From F23-B02 sp963620985 (lineage in GTDB: Bacteria; Bacillota; Clostridia; Oscillospirales; Oscillospiraceae), in the NCBI GenBank assembly GCA_963620985.1, contig CAVFCI010000001.1, forward strand, positions 33,675 to 97,674: a stretch of 64,000 nucleotides of DNA. The letters run 5' to 3'. A program made the position numbers and the translations under genes. Positions 7,034-15,104 of this stretch are shown piece after piece. The stretch's first letter is position 1. Each line of letters starts with the position of its first letter. Under the pieces are notes generated by a model. That model saw only the letters and a list, made by a program, of their open reading frames with translations. It ran no database searches and was not told the origin of the DNA.

Positions 7034-7075
7034 ATGCGCGAGGACGCATGGACGCTCAATATTACCTACGAGTAG
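7034..7075 (+). CDS. 13-codon leader ORF below the riboswitch
   Basis: GAGGAGGTGGGATAT precedes ATG 7034, which opens the short frame MREDAWTLNITYE and stops at TAG 7073. Its ribosome binding site is stronger than those of most genes in the window and is the first one exposed after the aptamer. It could be a leader peptide whose translation relays riboswitch state to the main gene 46 nt further on, or the remnant of a lost first gene. Only the sequence pattern supports it; no homologue is known to me. Confidence 0.4.
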   Translation: MREDAWTLNITYE

Positions 7076-7121
7076 AGCTGAAAAAAAGAAAAACCAAAAC
7101 AATTTACTTGGAGGTAAAAAC

Positions 7122-9572
7122 ATGAAAAAAAGATCACTGAGCCTGCTTCTGGCTCTCTTAATGGTGCTCAGCCTCATCGTGCCCGGCACGGCGGCATTTG
7201 CCGACGATGCCTCGCAGTGGCCGAGCTTCCGCGGCAGCGATACGAACATGGCGATAAGCGCAGCCGAAACTCCGGCCGACGCGCAGCACACAACGCTCAA
7301 GTGGGCAAACACACTTTCCAGCGATTGGAGCAAAGCACCCTCCGCGCCGATAATCGCCGGCGATAAGCTCGTCACCCTGTGCGGCGATGAGCTCACGCTG
7401 CTCTCGCTTGACGACGGCAGCGTTGTAAAAACGGCAAAAATGCACAGCAGCACAAGCTTCGGCCTTGCAGCTGCGACCTATGCCGGCGGCCTTATCATAG
7501 CTCCGCTGGACAAGGGCGGCATCGAGGCCTTTGATGCCGAAACGCTTGAAAGCAAATGGGTCTATACCGATGAGCTCGGCGGACAGGCATCCTCTCCCGT
7601 TCTGTATTCCGACGGAAAGCTCTATGTCGGCTTCTGGAACAATGAGACCGAGGATGCAAGCTTCGTCTGCGTCGATGCCGAGACCGGTAGCCTCGACTGG
7701 AGCTATACCGTAAAGGGCGGCTTCTACTGCGCAGGCGCTGTCGCGGTCGGAGATTTTGTGCTTGTCGGCAGCGACGACGGCGCTAAGGGCTCCGAGGGCG
7801 ACGGTATGCTGCGCGCATTCAAAAAGAGCTACGCGGCAAGCGAGGAGGTTAAGCCCGTATCGAGCGCCGCGCTCACCGGCTGCGGCGATGTGCGGTGCAG
7901 CCTAGCATACTCCGACGGCAGGGTCTACTTCACCACCAAGGGCGGCTATCTCGGCTCGGCAGCCGTTGACGGTGCATCAGGCGCGATAGACGATGTCAAG
8001 ACCGTTTCCTTCGGCGCGCAGAGCACCTCAACGCCCGTTGTCTACGGCGGCTACGTTTACTTCGGCGCGGGCAAGGGCTTTAACGACCCGGGCATGTTCG
8101 TCATTGCGGATAAGGACAGCCTTGAGGTCAAGAACACAGTCGAGCTGAAGGGCTACGCGCAGTGCTCGATGCTCCTGTCAACCGCCTACCTCGAGTCCGA
8201 GGGCTATCTGTATTTCTACAGCACCTACAATACAACGCCCGGCGGTGTTTCGCTCATAAAGGTCAAGGCCGACGACGTGAGCAAAACGGAGCTTGTCGAT
8301 ATCTTCGACGCGGCAGGCTATGAAAACTACTGCATTTGCAGCATCATCTGCGATGCAGACGGCGATCTCTATTACAAAAACGACAGCGGCACGATCTTCT
8401 GCCTGAGCAATGAGTACAGCGAGGAGATCCTCGTGAGCATTGCAAACAAGGGCGGCGTCGAGCTCAGCTACGCCTCCGTCACCGCCTCCGACCGCAACGA
8501 CGACGGTATCATCGACATTGACGAGGTGCTGTACGCCGCGCACGATAAATATTACGACGGCGGCGCAGCAGCAGGCTATGCCAGCGCAAGCAGCGAATAC
8601 GGCGCGTATATCGCAAAGCTCTGGGGCGACGAAAGCGGCAGCTTCGGCTATTTTGTCGATAACAAAATGGCCATGAGCCTTGGCGACAAGGTCGTGGCAG
8701 GCCAGCATGTCTATGCCTATGTAAACGCAAACGCATATCCCAATAACGATTCATACGCCTATTTTGAAAGCTCATCGGCAGACACCGCGGCTTATGCGGC
8801 AGTGACCATTAAGCTCACAGCGCAGAACGGTTATGATGAAAACTGGAGCCCGAAGTTCGAGGCTTATGACAAGGCTCAGCTCAAGGCTTACAGTGCAGAC
8901 CTCAAGACCGAGGCGGAGGGCTTCACGGCAGCGTCGCTCGGAAACGGCGAGTATAAGCTCAGCTTCAAGAGCGCCGGTGAGTACCTCGTCGTCGCAGCGG
9001 CAGAAAATAACGCGATCATCCCCGCGGTGTGCAGGGTAAGCGTTAAGGAAACCGCTGGCTTTTCCGATGTAAGCAGCGACAGCTATTACTACGATGCCGC
9101 AATGTGGGGCAGCGCGAACGCCGTGGTCAACGGCTACGGAAACGGCGAGTTCCGCCCCGACGGTCAGTGCACCCGTGCCCAGATCGTGAGCTTCCTCTAC
9201 CGTCTGGCAGGCAGCCCCGAGGTCAGCGGCGAGTGCAGCTTCAGTGACGTTCCCGACAGCTACTATAAGAATGCCGTTATCTGGGCAGCGGAGAACAAGG
9301 TCACAAACGGCACGACCGCCGATACCTTCTCCCCGAACGCCGTGTGCACCCGCGCACAGGCAATGACCATGCTCTACCGCTATCTCGGCGCACCCGAATA
9401 TGAGGCCGGCAGCGGCTTTGCCGATGTCGCCGACGGCGCATTCTATGCCGATGCGGTCATGTGGGCGGCGGCAAGCGGCGTGGCCAAGGGCTATAATGAC
9501 GGCGCCTTCCGTCCCAACGCTGTGTGTACCCGCGCACAGATCGTAACGTTTATCTACCGCGCAGCTGCGTGA
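7122..9572 (+). CDS. Secreted PQQ-like beta-propeller protein with three SLH domains
   Basis: This 816-residue exported protein starts with signal peptide MKKRSLSLLLALLMVLSLIV (cleavage after AFA). Residues about 30-450 contain repeated blades of the PQQ-like/outer-membrane-assembly type (APSAPIIAGDKLVTLCGDEL; GQASSPVLYSDGKLYVGFWN). A less regular beta-rich region follows. Three S-layer homology domains begin near residues 645, 705 and 764 (each FSDV...FRP/FSPxxxCTRAQ), which attach the protein to secondary cell wall polymer. ATG 7122 follows TTGGAGGTAAAAAC; a longer frame from 7005 runs back into the riboswitch and is rejected. As first full gene under a cobalamin riboswitch beside an ECF transporter, it may bind corrinoid or a corrinoid carrier at the surface. 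That role is inference. Real quinone binding is not implied. Confidence 0.88.
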   Translation: MKKRSLSLLLALLMVLSLIVPGTAAFADDASQWPSFRGSDTNMAISAAETPADAQHTTLKWANTLSSDWSKAPSAPIIAGDKLVTLCGDELTLLSLDDGSVVKTAKMHSSTSFGLAAATYAGGLIIAPLDKGGIEAFDAETLESKWVYTDELGGQASSPVLYSDGKLYVGFWNNETEDASFVCVDAETGSLDWSYTVKGGFYCAGAVAVGDFVLVGSDDGAKGSEGDGMLRAFKKSYAASEEVKPVSSAALTGCGDVRCSLAYSDGRVYFTTKGGYLGSAAVDGASGAIDDVKTVSFGAQSTSTPVVYGGYVYFGAGKGFNDPGMFVIADKDSLEVKNTVELKGYAQCSMLLSTAYLESEGYLYFYSTYNTTPGGVSLIKVKADDVSKTELVDIFDAAGYENYCICSIICDADGDLYYKNDSGTIFCLSNEYSEEILVSIANKGGVELSYASVTASDRNDDGIIDIDEVLYAAHDKYYDGGAAAGYASASSEYGAYIAKLWGDESGSFGYFVDNKMAMSLGDKVVAGQHVYAYVNANAYPNNDSYAYFESSSADTAAYAAVTIKLTAQNGYDENWSPKFEAYDKAQLKAYSADLKTEAEGFTAASLGNGEYKLSFKSAGEYLVVAAAENNAIIPAVCRVSVKETAGFSDVSSDSYYYDAAMWGSANAVVNGYGNGEFRPDGQCTRAQIVSFLYRLAGSPEVSGECSFSDVPDSYYKNAVIWAAENKVTNGTTADTFSPNAVCTRAQAMTMLYRYLGAPEYEAGSGFADVADGAFYADAVMWAAASGVAKGYNDGAFRPNAVCTRAQIVTFIYRAAA

Positions 9573-9580
9573 TACATTAA

Positions 9581-10624
9581 ATGAAAAAAAGATCGGCATC
9601 ACTTTTATTCTGCGTTCTCATTATATGCAGCCTGCTTGCAGGCTGCATGAGAAACGTCGAGGCCGTAAGCTTCGCCGGAGACATTGAGCTCGGCGAGGAC
9701 GGCATTGTAAAAAAAGAGGTTCTCGAGCAGCTTATAAGTGCAAACGAGATAGCCTCCATATGCGGAAAAAACGGCGGGTACAGCTATAAATGGACGGTGT
9801 CCGGCGCTGATATCGGACAGCCGCGCGAGCTGTGCATGGCCGTCGATATCACGGAAAACGCCGACGGCAGCGTCAGAGCCGCCCTCAAAAGCGGCGAGAG
9901 CTTCGGCTTTCTCCCCACGCTGTCGATAACGCTCGATAATAAGTGGGACGCGCTTTCGGCAGACGTTTACGATACCGAGGGCAATAAGCTGTCCACGGCC
10001 TCCGTTACGGGCAGCGGGAGCACGACCCTGAGCTTCAAGCTCACAGACGGCGTTTTCACCTACATCATCCGTGCTGCCGAACAAACGCCCGCGCCGGAGA
10101 GCAGCGCCAAGCTCTCCGACGGCAGCCGCACCGAGCAGGATAAGTACAAAACAGATCCCGTTCCGAGCGGTAAGCCCGAGCCGGTCGAGCCGTCGAGTGC
10201 TCCCGTTGACGAGAAAAAGCTGCTGCACTGCACGGTGTCGATAGACTGCATGACCATACTCGACAATCTCGGAGAGCTCAAGCCGGAAAAGCTTGATGTC
10301 CTGCCGTCGGACGGCGTTATTCTAAAGGCCGTCAGCGTCGAGCTATATGAGGGCGAGTCGGTGTACGACGTTTTGCAGCGCGTGTGCCGCGACTACGGCA
10401 TACAGCTTGAGGCGGCCTTCACTCCGGCGTATAACAGCGCCTATGTCGAGGGCATCGGCAACCTCTACGAAAAGGACTGCGGAACGCTGTCGGGCTGGAC
10501 ATATCTGGTCAACGGCTGGCAGCCCAACTACGGCTGCAGCCGCTATGCGCTGCATGACGGCGACAGGGTGGAGTGGCGCTATACCTGCGATCTCGGCGCG
10601 GACGTGGGAGGCGGGATGCTCTGA
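9581..10624 (+). CDS. DUF4430 lipoprotein, transcobalamin C-domain-like, probable corrinoid-binding
   Basis: A 347-residue lipoprotein with lipobox LLAGC (Cys 22). Residues 30-165 form an N-terminal domain of unknown family. A Pro/Ser/Glu-rich linker spans about 165-208. Residues 211-340 match DUF4430, the fold also found as the C-terminal domain of intrinsic factor and transcobalamin, with the typical YDVLQRVCRDYGIQLEA, CGTLSGWTYLVNGW and DGDRVEWRY motifs. In the animal proteins this domain contributes to cobalamin binding. Position between the riboswitch and an ECF transporter supports a surface corrinoid receptor. It starts 8 nt after the previous stop with a weak ribosome binding site, suggesting translational coupling, and its stop overlaps the ecfT start. 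Confidence 0.87.
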   Translation: MKKRSASLLFCVLIICSLLAGCMRNVEAVSFAGDIELGEDGIVKKEVLEQLISANEIASICGKNGGYSYKWTVSGADIGQPRELCMAVDITENADGSVRAALKSGESFGFLPTLSITLDNKWDALSADVYDTEGNKLSTASVTGSGSTTLSFKLTDGVFTYIIRAAEQTPAPESSAKLSDGSRTEQDKYKTDPVPSGKPEPVEPSSAPVDEKKLLHCTVSIDCMTILDNLGELKPEKLDVLPSDGVILKAVSVELYEGESVYDVLQRVCRDYGIQLEAAFTPAYNSAYVEGIGNLYEKDCGTLSGWTYLVNGWQPNYGCSRYALHDGDRVEWRYTCDLGADVGGGML

Positions 10625-11514
10625 TGAAGGACGCTTTTTCCGGACTGCATCCGGCGGTGAGCCTTGCGTATTTTGCCGCCGTGCTGACGCTCACGATGCT
10701 GTACATGCATCCGCTGCTGCTCATTCTGAGCCTCATAGCCTCGGCAGGCTATGTCTGCATCTTGAAGGGTGCGCGGCACTTTGCCAAAACGCTCCTGTGC
10801 CTTGTGCCCTTTCTCATACTCATGTCGCTCATAAACGCCCTGTTTAACCACGGCGGCGTTACGCCGCTGTATTATCTGCCAAACGGCAATGCGATAACCG
10901 CGGAGGCTCTCACCTTCGGCTTCTTCGCCTCGGTGATGTTCTGCGCCGTGATACTGTGGTTTGACTGCTTTAACGCCGTCATGACCTCGGATAAGCTGCT
11001 GTTTCTGTTCGGCAGGCTCAGCCCCTCGCTGTCGCTGCTGCTGTCAATGTCGCTGCGCCTTGTGCCCAAGCTCGGGCGCAAAATACGCAGCATCGACGCG
11101 GCGCGTGCCCAGATAGGCCGCGGCAGTGCGCAGGGCAGCTTTTTCAACCGCGTAAAAAACAGCATGGACGTGCTGTCCGTAACGCTCACATGGGCGCTCG
11201 AAAGCTCCGTAACGGCGGCAAGCTCAATGAAAAGCAGGGGCTGCGGCGCGGCACGGCGGACGAGCTTTTCACTGTATAAATTCGAGCTGCGCGACGGCAT
11301 AACGCTTGCCGTGTGCGCGCTTTCGGCGGGCGTGACCGTCGCCTGCGTTCTCGGCGGCGGAATTTACGCACGCTACTATCCCTCGGTCATAATAAGCGGC
11401 TTCGGCGGCGCGTCCGCGCCGGGCACTGCGGCGTTTGCACTGCTGTGCTTTGCACCCCAGCTTTTTGATGCAAAGGAGGCTCTCGTATGGCGGCGTTTGA
11501 GATCCGCGATCTGA
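10624..11514 (+). CDS. ecfT: ECF transporter transmembrane protein EcfT (CbiQ family)
   Basis: This 296-residue integral membrane protein is the scaffold that couples the ATPases to the substrate-binding S component. N- and C-terminal hydrophobic helices flank a cytoplasmic coupling region that carries the two Ala/Ser-Arg-Gly-like motifs (DAARAQIGRG near residue 160 and SMKSRGCG near 200). The start ATG overlaps the stop of the lipoprotein gene (TGATG), so translation is coupled; a longer frame from 10573 lies inside the previous gene. The 3' end overlaps the ATPase gene by 28 nt. Co-location with its own S component suggests a dedicated group I ECF system rather than a shared module. Confidence 0.93.
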   Translation: MKDAFSGLHPAVSLAYFAAVLTLTMLYMHPLLLILSLIASAGYVCILKGARHFAKTLLCLVPFLILMSLINALFNHGGVTPLYYLPNGNAITAEALTFGFFASVMFCAVILWFDCFNAVMTSDKLLFLFGRLSPSLSLLLSMSLRLVPKLGRKIRSIDAARAQIGRGSAQGSFFNRVKNSMDVLSVTLTWALESSVTAASSMKSRGCGAARRTSFSLYKFELRDGITLAVCALSAGVTVACVLGGGIYARYYPSVIISGFGGASAPGTAAFALLCFAPQLFDAKEALVWRRLRSAI

Positions 11515-13070
11515 GCTTTACATATCCAAACGAAAATAAGCCTGCCCTCGAGCATATCACGATGGACATTCCCGAGGGCGGGATAACTCTAATATGCGGT
11601 GCGAGCGGCAGCGGAAAGAGCACGCTCCTGCGCAGGCTGAAAAGCTGCCTTGCAGATCACGGCAGGGCAGAGGGGGAGCTGCTGTTTTTAGGCAGAGCCC
11701 TGAACGATGTGCCGGAGGCGGAGCAGGCGCGGCGCATAGGCTTCGTGTTCCAGCATCCGGACGATCAGATAGTGACCGACAAGGTCTTTCACGAGCTCGC
11801 CTTCGGACCGGAAAGCCTCGGCTGGGATCAGAGAAAAATGCGCCTTGCCGTCGCCGAGATGGCAAGCTATTTCGGCCTTTCCGAGCTTTTCGACAAGAAC
11901 GTCGCCGAGCTCTCAGGCGGCCAGAAGCAGCTCGTGAACCTCGCCTCTGCCGCTGTCCTGCGGCCTGACGTGCTCGTCCTTGACGAGCCGACGAGTCAGC
12001 TCGACCCCATTGCCGCGGCGGATTTTCTGGCGACTGTGCGCAAATTGAACGAGGATCTCGGCCTGACCGTCATACTCACCGAGCACAGGCTCGAGGAGGC
12101 ACTGCCGATGGCGGATATGCTCGCCGTTCTGGAAAACGGCAGGCTCATTGCCTGTGATGCGCCGCAAAAAGCAGCGATGCAGATAAGAGACAGCGCGGTA
12201 TTCTCCTCAATGCCCGCTGCGGTGAAGATATTTGCCGCCCTCGGCGGCGAGGGCGGCGCGCCGCTCACGGTGGGGCAGGGCAGGGCGTTTATCGCCTCGC
12301 GCATGCACGATAAGGTTGACATAATACAAAAGCCCGCCCATGGGCGCGGCTCACCGGCGGTCGAGCTGAAAAGCTGCTGGTTCAGGTACGAAAAAAACGC
12401 GCCCGACGTTCTGCGCGGCCTTGAGCTTAAGCTGTACGCGGGCGAGATATGCGCTCTGCTCGGCGGCAACGGCTCGGGCAAGAGCACGAGCGTCGGCATC
12501 CTCTCCGGCAGGCTGAAGCCGTATCGCGGCAAGGTGAAGGGCAGCGGCGTTCGCATTGCGGCGCTGCCGCAGGATCCGCGTGAGCTGTTCGTAAAGGACA
12601 GGGTGTCAGACGAGCTGCGCGAGATGGGAGCCGGCGAAGCGGAGCTTGCGCAGCTCGTGCAGTTCCTTGAGCTTGAAGCGCTTCTTGAGCGCCACCCCTT
12701 TGACATATCGGGCGGCGAGCAGCAGCGTCTCGCACTCGGAAAGCTGCTGCTGATACATCCCGATGTGCTGCTGCTCGACGAGCCGACAAAGGGCATGGAC
12801 GGGCAGCTCAAGCAGCGCTTCGGCGAGCTTCTGACGAAGCTGCGCGATGAGGGCAAGGCCGTGCTTCTGGTAAGCCACGATATTGAATTCTGCGCACGCT
12901 ATGCCGGCCGCTGCGCCCTGCTTTTCAGGGGCGAGATCGTGACGGAGAGCGCGCCGCGCGAATTTTTTTCCGGCAATTTCTTTTATACGACAGCCGCCGC
13001 GAAGCTCAGCCGCGGCCTCATAAACGGAACGGTTCTCTGCGAGGAGGTGATCGAGTGCTTGAAGAAGTGA
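11487..13070 (+). CDS. ecfA: Fused ECF transporter ATPase (EcfA-EcfA')
   Basis: A 527-residue cytoplasmic protein made of two ABC ATPase domains. The first (about residues 1-250) has Walker A GASGSGKST, signature LSGGQKQL, and Walker B VLVLDEPTSQLDP. The second (about 285-527) has GGNGSGKSTS, ISGGEQQRL, and VLLLDEPTKGMD. Most ECF systems use two separate ATPases, so the fusion provides both in one chain. It powers uptake through EcfT and the S component encoded next. GGAGG just before ATG 11487 lies inside ecfT. It overlaps the S-component gene by 16 nt. The second domain keeps its Walker lysine and the acidic residue after Walker B, so both sites look active. Confidence 0.95.
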   Translation: MAAFEIRDLSFTYPNENKPALEHITMDIPEGGITLICGASGSGKSTLLRRLKSCLADHGRAEGELLFLGRALNDVPEAEQARRIGFVFQHPDDQIVTDKVFHELAFGPESLGWDQRKMRLAVAEMASYFGLSELFDKNVAELSGGQKQLVNLASAAVLRPDVLVLDEPTSQLDPIAAADFLATVRKLNEDLGLTVILTEHRLEEALPMADMLAVLENGRLIACDAPQKAAMQIRDSAVFSSMPAAVKIFAALGGEGGAPLTVGQGRAFIASRMHDKVDIIQKPAHGRGSPAVELKSCWFRYEKNAPDVLRGLELKLYAGEICALLGGNGSGKSTSVGILSGRLKPYRGKVKGSGVRIAALPQDPRELFVKDRVSDELREMGAGEAELAQLVQFLELEALLERHPFDISGGEQQRLALGKLLLIHPDVLLLDEPTKGMDGQLKQRFGELLTKLRDEGKAVLLVSHDIEFCARYAGRCALLFRGEIVTESAPREFFSGNFFYTTAAAKLSRGLINGTVLCEEVIECLKK

Positions 13071-13756
13071 AGCATAAGCGCATTGCGATCGCCGTTGCGG
13101 TGCTCGTGCTGTCTGCGGCAATAATAGCCGTCGAAACATATCTGTGGAACAACCGCAAGTATTACCTGACCTCGCTTATCATCATACTGCTTGCCATGCT
13201 GCCGTTTTTCGCCCGCTTCGAGGGGCGCAGGCCGCAGGTGCGTGAGCTCGTGCTGCTCGCGGTGATGACGGCCTTCGCCGTCGCGGGGCGTGCGGCGTTT
13301 TACTGGGCACCGCAGCTCAAGCCCGTGTGCGCGATAGTGATCTTAACGGCTGCGGCCTTTAACGCCGAGGCGGGATTTATAACCGGTGCTGCGTCCGGCC
13401 TCATATCCAATATGTTCTTCGGACAGGGACCGTGGACACCATGGCAGATGCTCGGCTTCGGACTCGTCGGCTTTTTTGCCGGAGTGCTGTTTTCCGGCAG
13501 GGAGGTGAAAACGGCGCCGCTCCTGCTCTACGGCTTTTTCTCGGTGCTCATCATTTACGGTATCCTGCTGGACACGGGCTCGCTTCTCATGTATTCGCAG
13601 GACGTGAGCATAGCCGCGCTTACGGCAATGTACGCATCGGGCTTTTCCTTTAACCTTGTCCACGCAGCCGGCACGGTGCTGTTCCTGCTCCTGCTGAAGG
13701 GACCTGTGCTGTCAAAGCTGCGGCGCATAAAAATAAAATACGGGATGATGATTTGA
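13055..13756 (+). CDS. ECF transporter S component, predicted cobalamin/corrinoid-specific (CbrT-like)
   Basis: This 233-residue membrane protein has about six hydrophobic helices, a small substrate-binding S component of an ECF transporter. A characteristic segment is NMFFGQGPWTPWQMLGFGLV after a conserved Gly-rich helix (GFITGAASGLISN). The start is GTG 13055, with GAGGAGGTGATCGA directly upstream and inside the ATPase gene. Substrate specificity cannot be read from sequence alone. The cobalamin riboswitch controlling the operon and the DUF4430 lipoprotein both point to cobalamin or a precursor, as for the known CbrT transporter. It is the last gene of the operon and is followed by a terminator. 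Confidence 0.88.
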   Translation: MLEEVKHKRIAIAVAVLVLSAAIIAVETYLWNNRKYYLTSLIIILLAMLPFFARFEGRRPQVRELVLLAVMTAFAVAGRAAFYWAPQLKPVCAIVILTAAAFNAEAGFITGAASGLISNMFFGQGPWTPWQMLGFGLVGFFAGVLFSGREVKTAPLLLYGFFSVLIIYGILLDTGSLLMYSQDVSIAALTAMYASGFSFNLVHAAGTVLFLLLLKGPVLSKLRRIKIKYGMMI

Positions 13757-13796
13757 ATGTGCAGATACGCTTACAAAAAGTGCCTGCACATTTTTT
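13756..13796 (+). terminator. Terminator of the cobalamin operon
   Basis: AATGTGCAG and CTGCACATT form a 9-bp stem around a 19-nt loop, followed by TTTTTT. It overlaps the stop codon of the S-component gene. Confidence 0.8.
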
Positions 13797-13994
13797 AAAT
13801 CAAAATTGCTCATAATGCCTAAAAAATGCATTTTCGCACTTAACGGTGCAAAAACGCGGCAATAACACAAGAATTGCATTTTTCGAGGTTAAAAATACGG
13901 TGCAAAATATTTCGCTTGACTAAATACACAAAAAATATGCGCAATTTTTGTTGATTATGGCAAGCGATTATCTTGAAATTAACGAGTATAAATG
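13797..13994. other. AT-rich intergenic region, nothing coding
   Basis: About 200 nt of AT-rich DNA between the cobalamin operon terminator and the next promoter. It contains several TGCAAAA/TTTTGCA-like and TTTTTCG motifs but no ORF with a ribosome binding site, no clear hairpin and no recognisable RNA family. Confidence 0.5.
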
Positions 13995-14023
13995 TTGACG
14001 TTGAAATTGCATGATGCTACAAT
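13995..14023 (+). promoter_or_regulatory. Promoter upstream of the ATPase/VOR genes
   Basis: TTGACG and TACAAT are separated by 17 nt with a TGC extended -10 motif. It lies 47 nt upstream of the ATPase start codon and probably drives the whole 14071-17496 transcript. Confidence 0.8.
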
Positions 14024-14070
14024 ATATATGTGTTTGAATGCGTTCATATAATGAACGGAGGTTACTTTCA

Positions 14071-14811
14071 ATGAAGAATGTTAAGGTTCTTATCGGCAAC
14101 TACGGCAGCGGCAAAAGCGAGCTTGCGCTCAATTTTGCGATCCAGGCCGCAGCTCGCGGAGACAGGACAGAGCTTATAGACCTTGATATGGTCAATACAT
14201 ATTTCAGACTTACCGAGCGCGGCAAGATGGTCGAGCAGAAGGAGATCAGGCTCGTATCTCCCAACTATGCCTGCTCGGGCATTGAAACGCTCTCCCTTCC
14301 GGCGGAGGTCGCCTCGGCCTTTGTCCTTGACTGGGACACGGTCGTGTTCGATGTCGGCGGCGACGATGTCGGCGCAACGGCGCTGGGGCGCTATCATCAG
14401 GACTTCGTTGAGCTTGAGCCCGGCGCTCTGGAGGTGCTCAATGTCGTCAATATCCGCAGACCGCTGTCCGGCACGGTGGAGAAGCTCATAAGGCTTCAGG
14501 AGGGAATGCAGGCGCATTCGAGGCTCCAGATAACCGGCATGATAAACAACACGAACCTTGCGACGGAAACCTCCGTCGAGGAGCTGCGCGACGGCTATGA
14601 GATGCTCAGGGAGGTCTCTGACAGGACGGGCATCCCCGTTGCGTATACGACAGGAAAGAAGGATCTGCTCGAGCAGTTCCTCGCCGAGGGACACGATCCG
14701 AAATATATCGGCAAGCCCATTCCCATAGATGTGTACATGCACCGTGACTGGGATTCGTACATCAAATACGGACTGCACACGGTAGACCCGCAGAAAAACT
14801 TCAAGCATTGA
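14071..14811 (+). CDS. P-loop ATP-binding protein linked to 2-oxoacid oxidoreductase
   Basis: A 246-residue cytoplasmic protein with a Walker A-like GNYGSGKSE near residue 8, LIDLDMVNTYFR (the deviant-Walker/MinD-SIMIBI style switch I region), and VVFDVGGDDVGATAL as the Walker B region. The family is annotated only as ATP-binding in Clostridia. It has no Cys motif for Fe-S cluster transfer, so an Mrp/NBP35-like role is not supported. GGAGG 9-10 nt upstream fixes ATG 14071 over the longer frame from 14038. It precedes the ferredoxin gene of the oxidoreductase by 70 nt and probably shares its transcript, which hints at a role in assembly or regulation of the complex. Confidence 0.8.
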   Translation: MKNVKVLIGNYGSGKSELALNFAIQAAARGDRTELIDLDMVNTYFRLTERGKMVEQKEIRLVSPNYACSGIETLSLPAEVASAFVLDWDTVVFDVGGDDVGATALGRYHQDFVELEPGALEVLNVVNIRRPLSGTVEKLIRLQEGMQAHSRLQITGMINNTNLATETSVEELRDGYEMLREVSDRTGIPVAYTTGKKDLLEQFLAEGHDPKYIGKPIPIDVYMHRDWDSYIKYGLHTVDPQKNFKH

Positions 14812-14881
14812 TTGCGCGACCCCGCTTTATGCGGATTAAATAAATCAGCAAATAGCAAAAATAAAGAAAAGAGGTAGCAAC

Positions 14882-15091
14882 ATGGTAAAGGTAACCATCA
14901 ATGAGAACCTGTGCAAGGGCTGCGGTCTCTGTGCAAGAGCGTGCCCCAAGGGTTGCATTGAACTTTCCAAGGCAAAAATCAACGCAAAAGGCTATCACCC
15001 GGCAGAGGTTGTAAAACCTGAAGAGTGCATCGGCTGCGCATCCTGCGCACGCACATGCCCCGACGTGGTAATCCACATCGAGAAGGATTAA
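14882..15091 (+). CDS. vorD: 2-oxoacid:ferredoxin oxidoreductase delta subunit (2x[4Fe-4S] ferredoxin)
   Basis: This 69-residue protein has two CxxCxxCxxxC cluster motifs (CKGCGLCARACPKGC and CIGCASCARTCPD), one for each [4Fe-4S] centre. It is the electron-carrying subunit of the four-subunit enzyme and passes electrons from the TPP site to external ferredoxin. The order delta-alpha-beta-gamma is typical of VOR/KOR enzymes in Clostridia. AAAGAGG precedes the start, and 13 nt separate it from the alpha subunit gene. Cysteine counts are complete, so both clusters should form. Whether the enzyme prefers branched-chain 2-oxoacids or 2-oxoglutarate is not decided by this subunit. Confidence 0.9.
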   Translation: MVKVTINENLCKGCGLCARACPKGCIELSKAKINAKGYHPAEVVKPEECIGCASCARTCPDVVIHIEKD

Positions 15092-15104
15092 GGAGGAAAT
15101 TATA

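Noticed and set aside
7005..7121. N-terminal extension of the propeller protein
   Set aside because: Would start at the riboswitch end and place the signal peptide 39 residues inside the protein; ATG 7122 has a good ribosome binding site.
9052..9572. Tandem DNA repeats in the SLH region
   Set aside because: These are diverged coding repeats of the three SLH domains, not a DNA-level repeat array or CRISPR.
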